A DNA stretch of 64,000 nucleotides from the NCBI RefSeq assembly GCF_023973165.1, contig NZ_CP099547.1, positions 1,550,001 to 1,614,000 of the forward strand, read 5' to 3'. Source of the stretch: Arcanobacterium pinnipediorum. Lineage in GTDB: Bacteria; Actinomycetota; Actinomycetes; Actinomycetales; Actinomycetaceae. Positions 37,076 to 46,668 of this stretch are shown here, one piece after another. Within the stretch, counting starts at the first letter, position 1. Each line of letters opens with the position of its first letter. Under the pieces are notes generated by a model that was not told where the DNA came from, ran no database searches, and saw only the letters and a list, made by a program, of their open reading frames with translations. The position numbers and the translations under genes were made by a program.

Positions 37076-37111
37076 GCGAGGCTTTCTGTCCGGCGGTGTT
37101 CTCCGCCTCGC
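37076..37111 (-). promoter_or_regulatory. Hairpin in the oppB leader next to the start codon
   Basis: On the minus strand GCGAGGC (37111-37105) pairs with GCCTCGC (37082-37076), which directly precedes the oppB ATG. An inner GGCGG / CCGCC stem can form instead or in addition. The AGAAAG ribosome site lies between the arms, so the fold could limit translation. The role is inferred only. The remainder of 37112-37332 (between oppB and lipB) shows only AT-rich promoter-like sequence. Confidence 0.4.
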
Positions 37112-37332
37112 AGGGACGAATAAAACACCGATTTTCTTATTCTCTTAACAGTGGAGTGTATACCGAAAGAATACTTCGACTCACATTGTACAGGCTCTTT
37201 GTGGTTCATCTTCCATTCAAAAAGTTTTGTGATTACATCACCACACCATAACCAACCTTGATTTCGTCCTTAATGTTTGCTCTTTCTCACTCCAATTAGC
37301 ACATGACTAACGTCCCGGTCTAGGCTGGAGGT

Positions 37333-38103
37333 GTGCAGATCATAAATCTATTACATCGCGGCCCACTGCCCTATATGTCAGTGGACGCTTTACAGCGGTA
37401 TTTACACGAAAAAGTCGCGTCACTCCACGCTCCGGACACGTTGATTATATGGGAAGCACAAGATACCTACACCGCCGGTCGGCGCACCCAAGTACAAGAC
37501 ATTCCAGACACTAATGTTCCAGTGATCGCCATGGATCGCGGTGGTTCAGTCACATACCATGGTCCTGGCCAACTCGTGATTTATCCCATTGTTAAAGTTC
37601 GTCCGCCACAAGACGTCGTCGCGTTTGTGCGCACCACCGAGCAGGCCCTCATCGAGGCAGTCCAGACGTGGGATATTAACGCAAAAACAGTTGCCGGACG
37701 CTCTGGGGTATGGATTGACGCTCAGTACATGCCCACCGGTTTAGAATCCAAACTTTGTGCGATCGGGATTAAGTTTGCTCAAGAAACGACGATGCACGGC
37801 ATGGCCTTGAACGTATCGACCGATCTGGAACAGTTTATGCGCGTGAGACCGTGCGGCATTACTGACGCAGGTGTGACTTCACTTGCCCAACTTGGCTTAC
37901 AGAAATCATTGGCTCACACAGCTGAGCTCCTCATACCTTACTTATCACATAGCTATCAGCAATTCCTGGCGCGCCCAGAACCTGAAATTCACTATCATCA
38001 GGCACCAGATCAGCTCTTAGAAGAAGCTGAGCATTTTCTACCTCCGGTACCTGAGCGAACCGGCGTAGCATGGAAACCGACCGTAGAACACAAGGAGGCA
38101 TAG
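37333..38103 (+). CDS. lipB: Octanoyltransferase LipB
   Basis: Transfers octanoyl from acyl carrier protein to lipoyl domains, the first step of lipoate synthesis. Hallmarks: [18 protein letters not shown], catalytic Lys in [18 protein letters not shown], and the catalytic Cys in [13 protein letters not shown]. 256 aa. The GTG is 6 nt after TAGGCT, with GGAGG too close for normal use, so the mRNA may be leaderless. It overlaps lipA by 1 bp. Confidence 0.95.
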   Translation: MQIINLLHRGPLPYMSVDALQRYLHEKVASLHAPDTLIIWEAQDTYTAGRRTQVQDIPDTNVPVIAMDRGGSVTYHGPGQLVIYPIVKVRPPQDVVAFVRTTEQALIEAVQTWDINAKTVAGRSGVWIDAQYMPTGLESKLCAIGIKFAQETTMHGMALNVSTDLEQFMRVRPCGITDAGVTSLAQLGLQKSLAHTAELLIPYLSHSYQQFLARPEPEIHYHQAPDQLLEEAEHFLPPVPERTGVAWKPTVEHKEA

Positions 38104-39149
38104 TGGCCGTCGCAGACCGCGTAAACCCAGAGCACCGAAAGTTATTGCGCGTCGAAGAGCGCAATCGTGAAACTCCTATCGAAAAGAAACCTGGGTGGAT
38201 TAAAACCACTGCAACAGTTGGTGAACAATACACCGATATGCGCAACTTGATGGAGGGGGCAAGTTTGCACACGGTGTGCGCTGAAGCAAACTGTCCTAAT
38301 ATCTACGAATGCTGGGAAGATCGCGAGGCGTCCTTCCTTATCGGTGGCGATATCTGTACCCGACGCTGCGATTTTTGCTTTATTAAAACCGGTCGCCCCA
38401 CCAGTTACGATCGCGACGAACCTCGTCGCGTCGCTGAATCGGTTGTGAGTATGAAACTTAATTACGTCACTGTTACTGGCGTTACCCGTGACGATCTCGA
38501 CGACGGCGCCTCGTGGCTGTATGCCGAAACGTGCCGCGAGATTCACCGCCAATCTCCAACCACCGGCGTCGAACTTCTTATTGACGATATGCGGGGCGGC
38601 AGCAACTCCTTGCAGCAGGTTTTTGATTCGCGCCCTGAAGTCTTGGCACATAACCTTGAAACTGTTCCGCGAATTTTTAAGAAAATCCGTCCTGCGTTCC
38701 GCTATGACCGTTCCCTGCAACTCATTAGCGCCGCATCCGAATCTGGCCTGATCACTAAGTCCAATCTCATTTTGGGAATGGGAGAGACGATGGATGAGGT
38801 TATTCAAACGATGCAAGATCTCAAAGACGCCAAGTGCGACTTGTTGACGATTACCCAATATCTACGTCCCTCCCCGCTCCATCATCCTATCGACCGCTGG
38901 TTAAAGCCAAAAGAATTTGTTGAACTATCCAAAATCGGTTACGAGATGGGCTTTGCAGGTATTATGGCTGGGCCGTTGGTTCGCTCCTCGTATCGTTCTG
39001 GTTCCCTGTGGGCTCGCGCAATGGCGCATAAGGGCTGGAAGATACCAGAAAACCTCAAAGCAATCGGAGCTAGTGCCCAACACGGTTTGGGCGTTGGTGG
39101 CGGTCATGCGCGCCAAGAAGCAGCCAGTTTAGTCGCCCGCGGTTTCTAG
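38103..39149 (+). CDS. lipA: Lipoyl synthase LipA (radical SAM)
   Basis: Inserts sulfur at C6 and C8 of octanoyl chains on lipoyl domains. Auxiliary cluster motif [12 protein letters not shown], radical SAM motif CTRRCDFC, and the C-terminal RSSYRSG serine that ligates the auxiliary cluster. The frame is open to 38070, but GTG 38103 directly follows AAGGAGG and shares one base with the lipB stop (TAGTG). 348 aa. It serves 2-oxoacid dehydrogenases and possibly glycine cleavage. Confidence 0.97.
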   Translation: MAVADRVNPEHRKLLRVEERNRETPIEKKPGWIKTTATVGEQYTDMRNLMEGASLHTVCAEANCPNIYECWEDREASFLIGGDICTRRCDFCFIKTGRPTSYDRDEPRRVAESVVSMKLNYVTVTGVTRDDLDDGASWLYAETCREIHRQSPTTGVELLIDDMRGGSNSLQQVFDSRPEVLAHNLETVPRIFKKIRPAFRYDRSLQLISAASESGLITKSNLILGMGETMDEVIQTMQDLKDAKCDLLTITQYLRPSPLHHPIDRWLKPKEFVELSKIGYEMGFAGIMAGPLVRSSYRSGSLWARAMAHKGWKIPENLKAIGASAQHGLGVGGGHARQEAASLVARGF

Positions 39150-39216
39150 CTACCCGGCTAAGCGCGCAGGTTCGCCGTCGTTGCTCTAAACCAAAGCGGC
39201 GAGCTCGGCCCTCACG

Positions 39217-40755
39217 TTACGCAAATAAGTCTTTGACTGCGGCGATATCGACTTTCCCATTAGCGTTGGTCGGCAAATTTTCGACGACGGCGATACGGCG
39301 CGGTGCCTTGTAGCGCGCAATATGCGCTGCAACAAAGTCACGAATCTGCTCAACGGAAGGAGATTCGTGACCAGGAGTAGCTATAACTGCCGCAGCAACT
39401 ATTTCACCCCATACTGGATCTGGAATTCCTACAACAGATGCGTCGGCGATCTGCGGCATCTGCACCAATACATTCGTCACTTCTTCTGGAATGACCTTTT
39501 CCCCACCGGTGTTGATCTGATAGCGCACCCGGCCCATAATCCACACGAAACCGTTCTCATCTCGCCGCGCCAAATCCCCGGTATATAGCCAACCATCTCG
39601 AAACGCTTGGGAAGAGTAATCAGCATCATGCCAATACTGGTCAACCACATTAGGGCCGGCGATGAGGAGCTCACCGAAATCTGCGTCCTGGCCATCACTA
39701 TCTACGATGCGTCCTTGCACGTGTGCAAAAGGTATACCGATCGCGCCGCGTGCTTGTGGTAAAAGATCTGGGGAAAGCATAAACCCTGCAGCTGCAGCTT
39801 CGGTCATTCCCCACACATTAAGTGGAGCTAAACCCTGTTCTTCCATGCGAGTCAACAAGGCCGGAGGGCATACTGCGCCACCTATAAGGGGCAGGCGCAG
39901 ATGACGTAAGTCAAACTCCGCAAAGCTTCGATGCGCTAGCAAGGCCGCATAAATAGTTGGCACTGCAAACATGATGGCCACGCGGTGCCGTTCTAGAGCC
40001 TGCAGAACCAGTTGCGGATCAAACTCTCGAATAATAACTATGCACCCACCATGGCTAAACAGATCTAACGTCGTTCCGTTAAACCCACCGATATGGCTCA
40101 ATGGGACTGTGACAAGTTCGACGTCGTGATTGGAGTATTCAAACCCTTCCCGAAAGTTTTGCGAACCCCACCACAACTGTTCGTGAGTCAAACGCACCCC
40201 TTTAGGCCGACCCGTCGAACCTGACGTAAACAGCAAGGCTCCCCCATCGTCAGGTTGGGCGGGTGTGACGGGCGCAGTGCTCGCGGGCGCATCCGCGTAA
40301 CTTTCCTGGAGCCGCCGCCACTTCGGGGCATCTTGCGTGGTCAGGGGTGCGAATTCGTCGTCGTCGATAATAAAGGCGTTTTCAGGCAACCTGCCAGTAA
40401 AACTTCTGGCCGTTTCCGGATCGGCAACGACGACGACGGGGGCGATGAAATCAAAAAGCGCCGCTAGCTCTGGGGTTGGGAACCGATAGGATACTGGGGC
40501 GAAGATCGCCCCGATACGTGCGCACGCCACATGTAAGAGCATGTGGTAGGGGCTGTTGCGTGCCACCAACACAACTATATCGTTGACCCCAACGCCCAGT
40601 TCGGTAAGTAACGTAGCCAATTGCTGGGTGCGGAGGGCTGCTTGTTTGACGGTGAGGAAGCCCGAACCGTAATGTATCGAGATTCGATCGGGATGGGATA
40701 GCGCCGCTAGATCAAGTGCGTGTGCTGGGTTAAATCGCGCACCGAACTGATTCAT
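39217..40755 (-). CDS. AMP-forming acyl-CoA synthetase (class I adenylate-forming enzyme)
   Basis: Activates a carboxylic acid with ATP and CoA. Motifs: P-loop LLFTSGSTGRPKGVRLTH, adenylate motif NVWGMTEAAAAGF, hinge WLYTGDLARRDENGFVWIMGR and C-terminal Lys NANGKVDIAAVKDL. 512 aa. The long-chain acyl-CoA or MenE-like subgroup cannot be told from sequence alone, and no menaquinone gene is near. ATG 40755 is preceded by GATGGGGG and overlaps the M18 peptidase stop (ATGA); an upstream start at 40767 is less likely. Confidence 0.85.
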   Translation of the reverse strand: MNQFGARFNPAHALDLAALSHPDRISIHYGSGFLTVKQAALRTQQLATLLTELGVGVNDIVVLVARNSPYHMLLHVACARIGAIFAPVSYRFPTPELAALFDFIAPVVVVADPETARSFTGRLPENAFIIDDDEFAPLTTQDAPKWRRLQESYADAPASTAPVTPAQPDDGGALLFTSGSTGRPKGVRLTHEQLWWGSQNFREGFEYSNHDVELVTVPLSHIGGFNGTTLDLFSHGGCIVIIREFDPQLVLQALERHRVAIMFAVPTIYAALLAHRSFAEFDLRHLRLPLIGGAVCPPALLTRMEEQGLAPLNVWGMTEAAAAGFMLSPDLLPQARGAIGIPFAHVQGRIVDSDGQDADFGELLIAGPNVVDQYWHDADYSSQAFRDGWLYTGDLARRDENGFVWIMGRVRYQINTGGEKVIPEEVTNVLVQMPQIADASVVGIPDPVWGEIVAAAVIATPGHESPSVEQIRDFVAAHIARYKAPRRIAVVENLPTNANGKVDIAAVKDLFA

Positions 40756-42044
40756 GCCCCCATCCAATAGGCCGCTGCGATCTTTGCTAACCCAAGCAAA
40801 TCTGCCGGGTTGGTTATCTCGCGCACTGAATGCATAGAGAGCATGGCAACGCCAACATCAACAGTAGTCATACCAAAGCGGGTAGCAGTCAACGGGCCGA
40901 TTGTTGTTCCGCACGGAACGTCGTTATTCGAAACAAATTCTTGGGTAGCTACCCCTGCCTGGTGCGCGGCGCGTAACCAGATTGCCGAACCGAGAGCATC
41001 TGTGGCATAGCGTTGTTGTGCGTTGAGCTTTAGCAGTGGCCCGCCACCAAGAATAGGATGATGAGCTGGGTCATGCTTGGCAATTTTGTTTGGATTAAGT
41101 GCGTGACCAGCATCAGCAGAGATGCACGAGGAGTTGGCGATAAAGCGCCAATAGCCTTCTTCGCCCGCATAAGCGCTAGCGTCAACGATCCGGCGCAACG
41201 TGCTTTCCAGGATTGGTCCGCTTGCTCCGGTTGGGGTTGCCGATCCTACTTCTTCGTGATCGAAGGCTACGAAGACTAAAACATCATTGTGGCCTACTTC
41301 TTCTTGCGCCACACTCAGGAAGGCTTGCAAGGATGCAAACACGGAAGTGAGGTTATCTTGGCGGGCGGCGCTAAAGAAATCTTCCCCGCTTGGGCCTCCA
41401 TAGATACGGTAGGGCGCACTATCGTAGGCAAACAAATCAGTGCCAGCTACCTGTTGGGGATCAATCCCGGCACTGGCGCAGATATGGTCCATTACCTCAG
41501 CTTCATTACATGACCAGAGGGGATGATAATCTTGTTGGCGCGAGAGCTTCAACTCATCATTTTGGCTGCGGTCTAAATGCGGAGCTAGCTGAGGGATAGT
41601 CATCAGTGCCTCGGTTTTGACCAAGTGCCGTTCGCCGTCGGTGGTGATGATCTGACCGGCAATACCCAGATCGCGGTTCAGCCACGAGTTGAGCAACGGA
41701 CCGCCATAGACTTCAACATTAACCTGGGAATATCCTTCAGTTATCGACGTAGCTACGGGCTTGAGTTTAAAGGACGGCGAATCGGTGTGGGAGCCGATAA
41801 TTCGAGCGCCGGTGTGTTGAGTGAAGGTGCGTGGCATCTGCCAGGCAACAACCGCGCCTGCGGTCACCATCACTGCCCGATCTGCATTGGACCATGGCTC
41901 AGTACTGGTACAGCGGGTAAAACCAGCTTCGTGGAGAATCTGAGCTATATTTTCCGCAGCGTGGTAGGACGTTGGTGAGTGGCTGATGAATTCACCAAAG
42001 GCTTGGGCATAGGTACGTGGCGTAAAAGAATCAAGGTAAGTCAT
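40752..42044 (-). CDS. apeB: M18 family aminopeptidase
   Basis: Cytosolic zinc aminopeptidase that removes N-terminal residues, likely acting on imported peptides. Metal-binding segments: RIIGSHTDSPSFKLKP, FVAFDHEEVGSATPTG and the C-terminal VDVGVAMLSMHSVRE. 430 aa. The ATG at 42044 is 6 nt after a good TAGAAT and lacks a Shine-Dalgarno, so it may be leaderless. It overlaps the acyl-CoA synthetase gene. Confidence 0.92.
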   Translation of the reverse strand: MTYLDSFTPRTYAQAFGEFISHSPTSYHAAENIAQILHEAGFTRCTSTEPWSNADRAVMVTAGAVVAWQMPRTFTQHTGARIIGSHTDSPSFKLKPVATSITEGYSQVNVEVYGGPLLNSWLNRDLGIAGQIITTDGERHLVKTEALMTIPQLAPHLDRSQNDELKLSRQQDYHPLWSCNEAEVMDHICASAGIDPQQVAGTDLFAYDSAPYRIYGGPSGEDFFSAARQDNLTSVFASLQAFLSVAQEEVGHNDVLVFVAFDHEEVGSATPTGASGPILESTLRRIVDASAYAGEEGYWRFIANSSCISADAGHALNPNKIAKHDPAHHPILGGGPLLKLNAQQRYATDALGSAIWLRAAHQAGVATQEFVSNNDVPCGTTIGPLTATRFGMTTVDVGVAMLSMHSVREITNPADLLGLAKIAAAYWMGA

Positions 42045-42050
42045 ACTTTA

Positions 42051-42056
42051 ATTCTA
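42051..42056 (-). promoter_or_regulatory. -10 element for leaderless M18 peptidase transcript
   Basis: TAGAAT on the minus strand, 6 nt before the ATG at 42044. No ribosome site is present and no -35 is obvious, since the region is the end of the upstream hydrolase gene. Confidence 0.5.
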
Positions 42057-42068
42057 GTCGTTTGTAGC

Positions 42069-42836
42069 TCAGTCTGCGCGCAAAGCTCCGAGTAGGAAGA
42101 GCCAGGCATCATGGCCGGGGCGAATCAGATCGACGTGGTTAGCTCCTGGAATCATCGCGGTTCGGATGGGAGTTTCAGGAATTTGGCGTACGAGCATTGC
42201 CGGGATGGTTAAATCTTCTTCGCCGTGGATGATGTGTATGTTCAGTCCACTATCGACGTAGCCTGCTTCGCCTAGCTCGTTCATCCGAACGCTGGGATCG
42301 AGGTGGCGATATAGTTCTGGCAGTTCGGTTGGCATCCCACCCATCCAGCGTTCAATGCCGGTCACGCCGGCGTTGGCAGCTGCGAGTTCGGTTAGGCAGA
42401 AAAATGGTGCCAGTGCGATTGCTCTGCGCGGGGGCAATTGCGGATCGAGAACAATGTCAAGGATGAGGGTTCCGCCTAGGGAGTGACCGATCCAAGTGGC
42501 ATCGCGAAGATCTGGGCGGTGGGCTAGGAACGCGAGATCGTCAAGAGTAATGCGTGGATTTCCTCGTTCTTTGCGCACTTCAACGAGGGCTACTCGGTAA
42601 CCTTCTTCACCTAGGGCTAACGCTGCTGGGCGAGCGTAGGCAACACTGACATCGGATCGGAAACCGCCTCCGGGAACGAAAACAACGACGTGCCCATCGC
42701 TAGGCCCATACCATTCGATGAATTGCGAAGGATCTGTTCCGTAGGGTTCGACTTCTTCGCTGGCAACACTAAGTACCGCCAAGTTTTGCAGGACATGGCG
42801 TTCTGGGCTATCTGGTGTTGCCTCGTCAATGAACAT
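42069..42836 (-). CDS. Alpha/beta hydrolase family protein
   Basis: Esterase/lipase-like enzyme with oxyanion region VVFVPGGGFRS, nucleophile elbow GHSLGGTL, a late Asp (HGEEDLTIPA) and His (GANHVDLI). The substrate is unknown; it resembles carboxylesterase- or BD-FAE-type proteins. The frame is open to 42872, but ATG 42836 (MFIDEATP) starts the homologous part and follows TAATAC by 8 nt. It is upstream of the M18 peptidase. Confidence 0.8.
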   Translation of the reverse strand: MFIDEATPDSPERHVLQNLAVLSVASEEVEPYGTDPSQFIEWYGPSDGHVVVFVPGGGFRSDVSVAYARPAALALGEEGYRVALVEVRKERGNPRITLDDLAFLAHRPDLRDATWIGHSLGGTLILDIVLDPQLPPRRAIALAPFFCLTELAAANAGVTGIERWMGGMPTELPELYRHLDPSVRMNELGEAGYVDSGLNIHIIHGEEDLTIPAMLVRQIPETPIRTAMIPGANHVDLIRPGHDAWLFLLGALRAD

Positions 42837-42965
42837 GTGAACTAGTATTACGCATAGGAGAGCAAAACTCATGTTTTTAGCAACGAAATGTCTTCGATGA
42901 GGTCATTGCCACGAAATCAACGCACCGTTAATTTTGGTGTGAAGAACTAAAAGGCGGGGCAGTTT

Positions 42966-43418
42966 TTAGTTAACGTCGGCGCCCAGATCCATTACGAATG
43001 CGCGTTGTGCGGGTGATTCTACAGATTCGGGGTTGTATGTGCGCTGAACGAGATCGATAGCCGCGTGCGGATCCATCCCATCGTAAACCGCTAGAATCGC
43101 CAACGCAGTTCCGGTGCGCCCCACACCACCGGCGCACGTAATTTCAACTTTTTGATCCGCTGCGCTTTCCCAAGCTTCTCGCAACGTTTGCAAGGCTTGA
43201 GCTGAACGGCGTGGCAAGCGATAATCTGGCCAATCGATCATGATGGTTTGTCCAGCTTCGGAGGAGAGGGTTTGGGCACCAAATCGATGCCCAACAGAGG
43301 TTGTTAACACGATGGATAGATCAGCAACGTCATCGACTGCGACCTTCCATGATCGTCCTCTGATCCGTCGTCCAGACGGGAGGGTAATGACACCTGGACC
43401 ATCATTCCATGTAGCCAT
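42966..43418 (-). CDS. Protein-tyrosine/dual-specificity phosphatase-like protein
   Basis: 150 aa. The active-site loop is ITCAGGVGRTGTAL, matching Cx5R with the following Thr-Gly. The upstream acid is probably in the ID WPDYRLPRR segment (DWPDYRLP). ATG 43418 has CAGGAGG 7 nt upstream; an earlier ATG at 43445 is not supported. It could dephosphorylate protein tyrosine or act on small phosphates; no partner kinase is adjacent. Confidence 0.8.
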   Translation of the reverse strand: MATWNDGPGVITLPSGRRIRGRSWKVAVDDVADLSIVLTTSVGHRFGAQTLSSEAGQTIMIDWPDYRLPRRSAQALQTLREAWESAADQKVEITCAGGVGRTGTALAILAVYDGMDPHAAIDLVQRTYNPESVESPAQRAFVMDLGADVN

Positions 43419-43580
43419 CGCCAACCTCCTGATATTGATTCGCAAGTGTTCTCGCGTAGTATAAAAATACCAATGCTTGCATCGATTCCCCTAGTACTAG
43501 GGGCACTTAGAGCCACTTTGGCAATCAATGTCACACCAGTATGTTGATTTGGGCCACATTTCCTCCCTTTCCTGATAATC

Positions 43581-43609
43581 TTTACATCAAGACATCTATG
43601 TTTTAGACA
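43581..43609 (+). promoter_or_regulatory. Promoter of icd
   Basis: TTTACA (43581-43586), 17-nt spacer, TAGACA (43604-43609), about 25 nt before the icd ATG. TAGGAGAG at 43621-43628 is the ribosome site. Confidence 0.55.
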
Positions 43610-43633
43610 CGTCATATTCATAGGAGAGTAGAC

Positions 43634-45856
43634 ATGGTTGAGATTATTTACACCCACACCGACGAAGCCCCCATGCTCGCAAGCGCATCCTTGCTACCCA
43701 TCGTCTCAGCTTTCGCTTCTACAGCCGGCATTTCAATTCGCTCAGCCGATATTTCCCTCGCGGGGCGAATCATTGCCGCATTCTCAGATCATCTGCCCGA
43801 ACACCTGCGTCAACCTGATGCCCTTGGCGAGCTTGGCGAGCTAACGCAACACCCCGAGGCGAACATTATTAAGCTGCCAAATATCTCCGCCTCCCTACCC
43901 CAGCTACTCGCCGCAATTGACGAACTTCAAAGCCAGGGCTACCCCGTGCCTGACTATCCCACCAATCCAAGAAGTGAAGCTGACAACGAGATTCGTTCAC
44001 GCTATGACGCAGTCAAAGGATCAGCCGTTAACCCGGTGCTACGCGAAGGGAACTCAGATCGTCGTGCGCCGCTGGCGGTGAAAAACTATGCGCGCACCCA
44101 TCCGCATCGCATGGCGCCCTGGTCTGCAGATTCCGGTACGCGCGTTGCCACTATGGACTTAGGCGATTTCAAACACAACGAAGTCTCCGCCGTCGTCAAC
44201 AAAGCTTGCCGCGCACAAATCGTCTTCACCCCACTAGAAGGTAGCCCGGAAACTATCACCAGCGATATCTATCTTGAAAGTGCCGATGTTCTTGATGCCA
44301 GCGTGATGAACGCCCAGGCTCTGGATTCATTCCTGGCTGGCGCACTGGCTGCGGCAAAGAAGGAAGATCTACTGTTCTCAGTTCATCTCAAAGCCACGAT
44401 GATGAAAGTATCTGATCCAGTCATTTTCGGGCACACGGTTCGCGCTTTCTTTGCCCGCACTTTCCAGCGCTTTGGCAGCGAACTGCAAGCAGCTGGCCTA
44501 GATGCTGATAATGGCTTGGCTTCTATCTTTTCCGGACTTGAAAAATCGGCGCAACTGCGCGCGCAAGCACCAGAAATTTTAGAGTCTTTTGCGCAAGATT
44601 TAACTGCCGGCCCACTCCTTGCCATGGTCAACTCCGATAAGGGAATAACAAATCTACATGTTCCTTCGGATGTGATTGTCGATGCCTCCATGCCGGCAAT
44701 GATTCGTAATGGCGGAAAAATGTGGGGGCCAGATGGGCAACTCCATGACACCATCGCCGTCATACCTGATTCTTCCTATGCTGAGGTCTATCAGGCAGTT
44801 ATCGACGATTGCATAGCACACGGTGCTTTTGACCCTGTGACGATGGGTAGCGTGCCAAATGTGGGTCTCATGGCACAAAAGGCCGAAGAATATGGCTCTC
44901 ACGATAAAACATTTATCGCCCGGGCACCGGGCCGAGTCGAGATTATCGCCGACGACGCCACCGTGCTTCTTGCCCGCGAAGTTCACGCAGGCGACATTTT
45001 CCGTAGCTGTCTAACTAAGGATGCGCCCATCCGTAACTGGGTTAAGTTAGCAGTCGAGCGCGCACGCATATCTGATACGCCAGCTATTTTCTGGCTCGAC
45101 CCGGAGCGTGCCCACGATCGGGTTATGGAACAAAAGGTTACTCACTACCTAGATGAACACGATACGAACGGTCTAGATATAACGATTATGTCCCCGCGCC
45201 TAGCTACCGAGGCAACGGTGGCGCGTATTCGGCAAGGCTTAGATACGATCTCTGTGACCGGAAACGTGCTACGCGACTATTTAACTGACCTCTTCCCCAT
45301 TATGGAACTGGGAACGTCGGCAAAGATGCTCTCCGTGGTTCCACTCATGGCTGGTGGTGGCCTGTTTGAAACCGGCGCTGGCGGGTCTGCACCCAAACTC
45401 GCCCGGCAACTACTAGACGAAAACCATCTGCGTTGGGATTCGCTCGGAGAGTTCTTGGCGATCGCTGAATCATTGCGCCACGCAGAGCGAACGTCTGGTA
45501 ATCGCGCAGCGCGCGTGCTCGCTACCACTCTCGATGAAGCCACCGAACGAGTACTAAGCGAAGAACGCTCTGCGCAACGCTCAGTTGGCCAGCCTGATAA
45601 TCGTTCGTCGCATTTATGGCTAGCTACATACTGGGCACAGGCATTGGCAACCCAAGATGCTGATACTGATCTGGCACAGATTTTTTCACCGATCGCCAGG
45701 CAGCTCCACGAACATGCAGCGCAAATTCAAGCCGACGTTATCGATGTGCAAGGGCGTGCGGTAGACCTTGGTGGCTACTACCATCCAGATCCACAGATCC
45801 TCGCAGAAGTTATGCGTCCCTCAACACTGTTCAACACGATTTTGGCGTCGCTCTAA
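43634..45856 (+). CDS. icd: NADP-dependent isocitrate dehydrogenase, monomeric type
   Basis: Oxidative decarboxylation of isocitrate to 2-oxoglutarate with NADPH production. 740 aa, the length of the single-chain IDH, unlike the 45-kDa dimeric form. Hallmarks: [62 protein letters not shown] and HVQQ-like terminal segments. A good ribosome site and promoter are present. It is isolated from gltA (20.5 kb) but fits the same TCA branch. Confidence 0.96.
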   Translation: MVEIIYTHTDEAPMLASASLLPIVSAFASTAGISIRSADISLAGRIIAAFSDHLPEHLRQPDALGELGELTQHPEANIIKLPNISASLPQLLAAIDELQSQGYPVPDYPTNPRSEADNEIRSRYDAVKGSAVNPVLREGNSDRRAPLAVKNYARTHPHRMAPWSADSGTRVATMDLGDFKHNEVSAVVNKACRAQIVFTPLEGSPETITSDIYLESADVLDASVMNAQALDSFLAGALAAAKKEDLLFSVHLKATMMKVSDPVIFGHTVRAFFARTFQRFGSELQAAGLDADNGLASIFSGLEKSAQLRAQAPEILESFAQDLTAGPLLAMVNSDKGITNLHVPSDVIVDASMPAMIRNGGKMWGPDGQLHDTIAVIPDSSYAEVYQAVIDDCIAHGAFDPVTMGSVPNVGLMAQKAEEYGSHDKTFIARAPGRVEIIADDATVLLAREVHAGDIFRSCLTKDAPIRNWVKLAVERARISDTPAIFWLDPERAHDRVMEQKVTHYLDEHDTNGLDITIMSPRLATEATVARIRQGLDTISVTGNVLRDYLTDLFPIMELGTSAKMLSVVPLMAGGGLFETGAGGSAPKLARQLLDENHLRWDSLGEFLAIAESLRHAERTSGNRAARVLATTLDEATERVLSEERSAQRSVGQPDNRSSHLWLATYWAQALATQDADTDLAQIFSPIARQLHEHAAQIQADVIDVQGRAVDLGGYYHPDPQILAEVMRPSTLFNTILASL

Positions 45857-45974
45857 CACCCGATGCTACATCGCCCACAGTTGAGTCAATGTCACATATC
45901 GCACACGCCGCATATAGTGCCTGAAAATGCTAACGTTTTACGTGGTTTGATTATTGACATTGAGGAAAGGAATT

Positions 45975-46499
45975 ATGATTCGATCACGCGCGTCTCGGTT
46001 TGTTATCGGCCTGCCGATAGCACTCCTAGCTTTCACAGGTTGTTCGAACTGTGCCGATATTAGTGGCACGCAAGCCCTTAACGGCGTAGCCGAAAACATC
46101 ACTCCAGCCTGGGAAGGACTCCCTGCCGATTCATCGGAGAACTGGGACTTCTCTGCAGCTGACACCTCCACATTCGATTCATGTAAGGCACTATCGTGGA
46201 TTTCAATTCCAACCGGTAACTCAGGCCAAGACTCACCATACACGGTTGCGCTGTTCCACAACGGCGAATTTATTCGAACTGCTGAAGCCCGCCCTTACCT
46301 CGGCGTGCCGAAGGTTTCCCGGGTCTCTGACAAGGAAATTCAGATCGAACGCCCGTGGTTTGTCGATGCTGAGCACACCAAGCCAATGACTGCGGTAGCT
46401 ACCTATGTGTGGAACGAAGACACTTCGCGCGTCAAGCGTACCGGTGGCCTACCACCAAACGAATTTGCCGCCGGTGGGCTACAGCCAACTGCTGAATAA
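45975..46499 (+). CDS. Hypothetical lipoprotein
   Basis: 174 aa. Lipoprotein signal with lipobox AFTGC (Cys23). The exported part contains an Ala/Trp/Asp-rich domain (ITPAWEGLPADSSENWDF, KALSWISIPTGNSGQDSPYTVALFHNGEF). It resembles surface proteins of the LppP/LprE type, but I recognise no domain. ATG 45975 has GAGGAAAGGAATT; the frame opens at 45954 but lacks a site there. It is followed by a strong terminator, so it is monocistronic. Confidence 0.8.
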   Translation: MIRSRASRFVIGLPIALLAFTGCSNCADISGTQALNGVAENITPAWEGLPADSSENWDFSAADTSTFDSCKALSWISIPTGNSGQDSPYTVALFHNGEFIRTAEARPYLGVPKVSRVSDKEIQIERPWFVDAEHTKPMTAVATYVWNEDTSRVKRTGGLPPNEFAAGGLQPTAE

Positions 46500-46551
46500 T
46501 TGTTTCATTCTCTCTGCTCTTGCATGCAATAAAACATCACATGTGAGAGCC

Positions 46552-46591
46552 TAGTGGCGGGGAACATCGATACCGATGTTCCCCGCCACTA
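46552..46591. terminator. Bidirectional terminator between lipoprotein gene and ldh
   Basis: Perfect 18-bp stem (TAGTGGCGGGGAACATCG and its complement) with loop ATAC, between convergent genes. Confidence 0.85.
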
Positions 46592-46668
46592 CGTCAAGAC
46601 ATAAGTCAATGCGACTGATCGCGCTTATGAATGCTCTTTGAACTTTTCGTCAGCGTTGTAACACGCTC

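Noticed and set aside
38142..38858. Long antisense frame over lipA (238 codons)
   Set aside because: lipA is fully explained by radical SAM and auxiliary cluster motifs; the antisense translation has no recognisable domain.
39217..40755. MenE assignment for the acyl-CoA synthetase
   Set aside because: Motifs are general to the superfamily and no menaquinone gene is adjacent, so only the broad family is stated.
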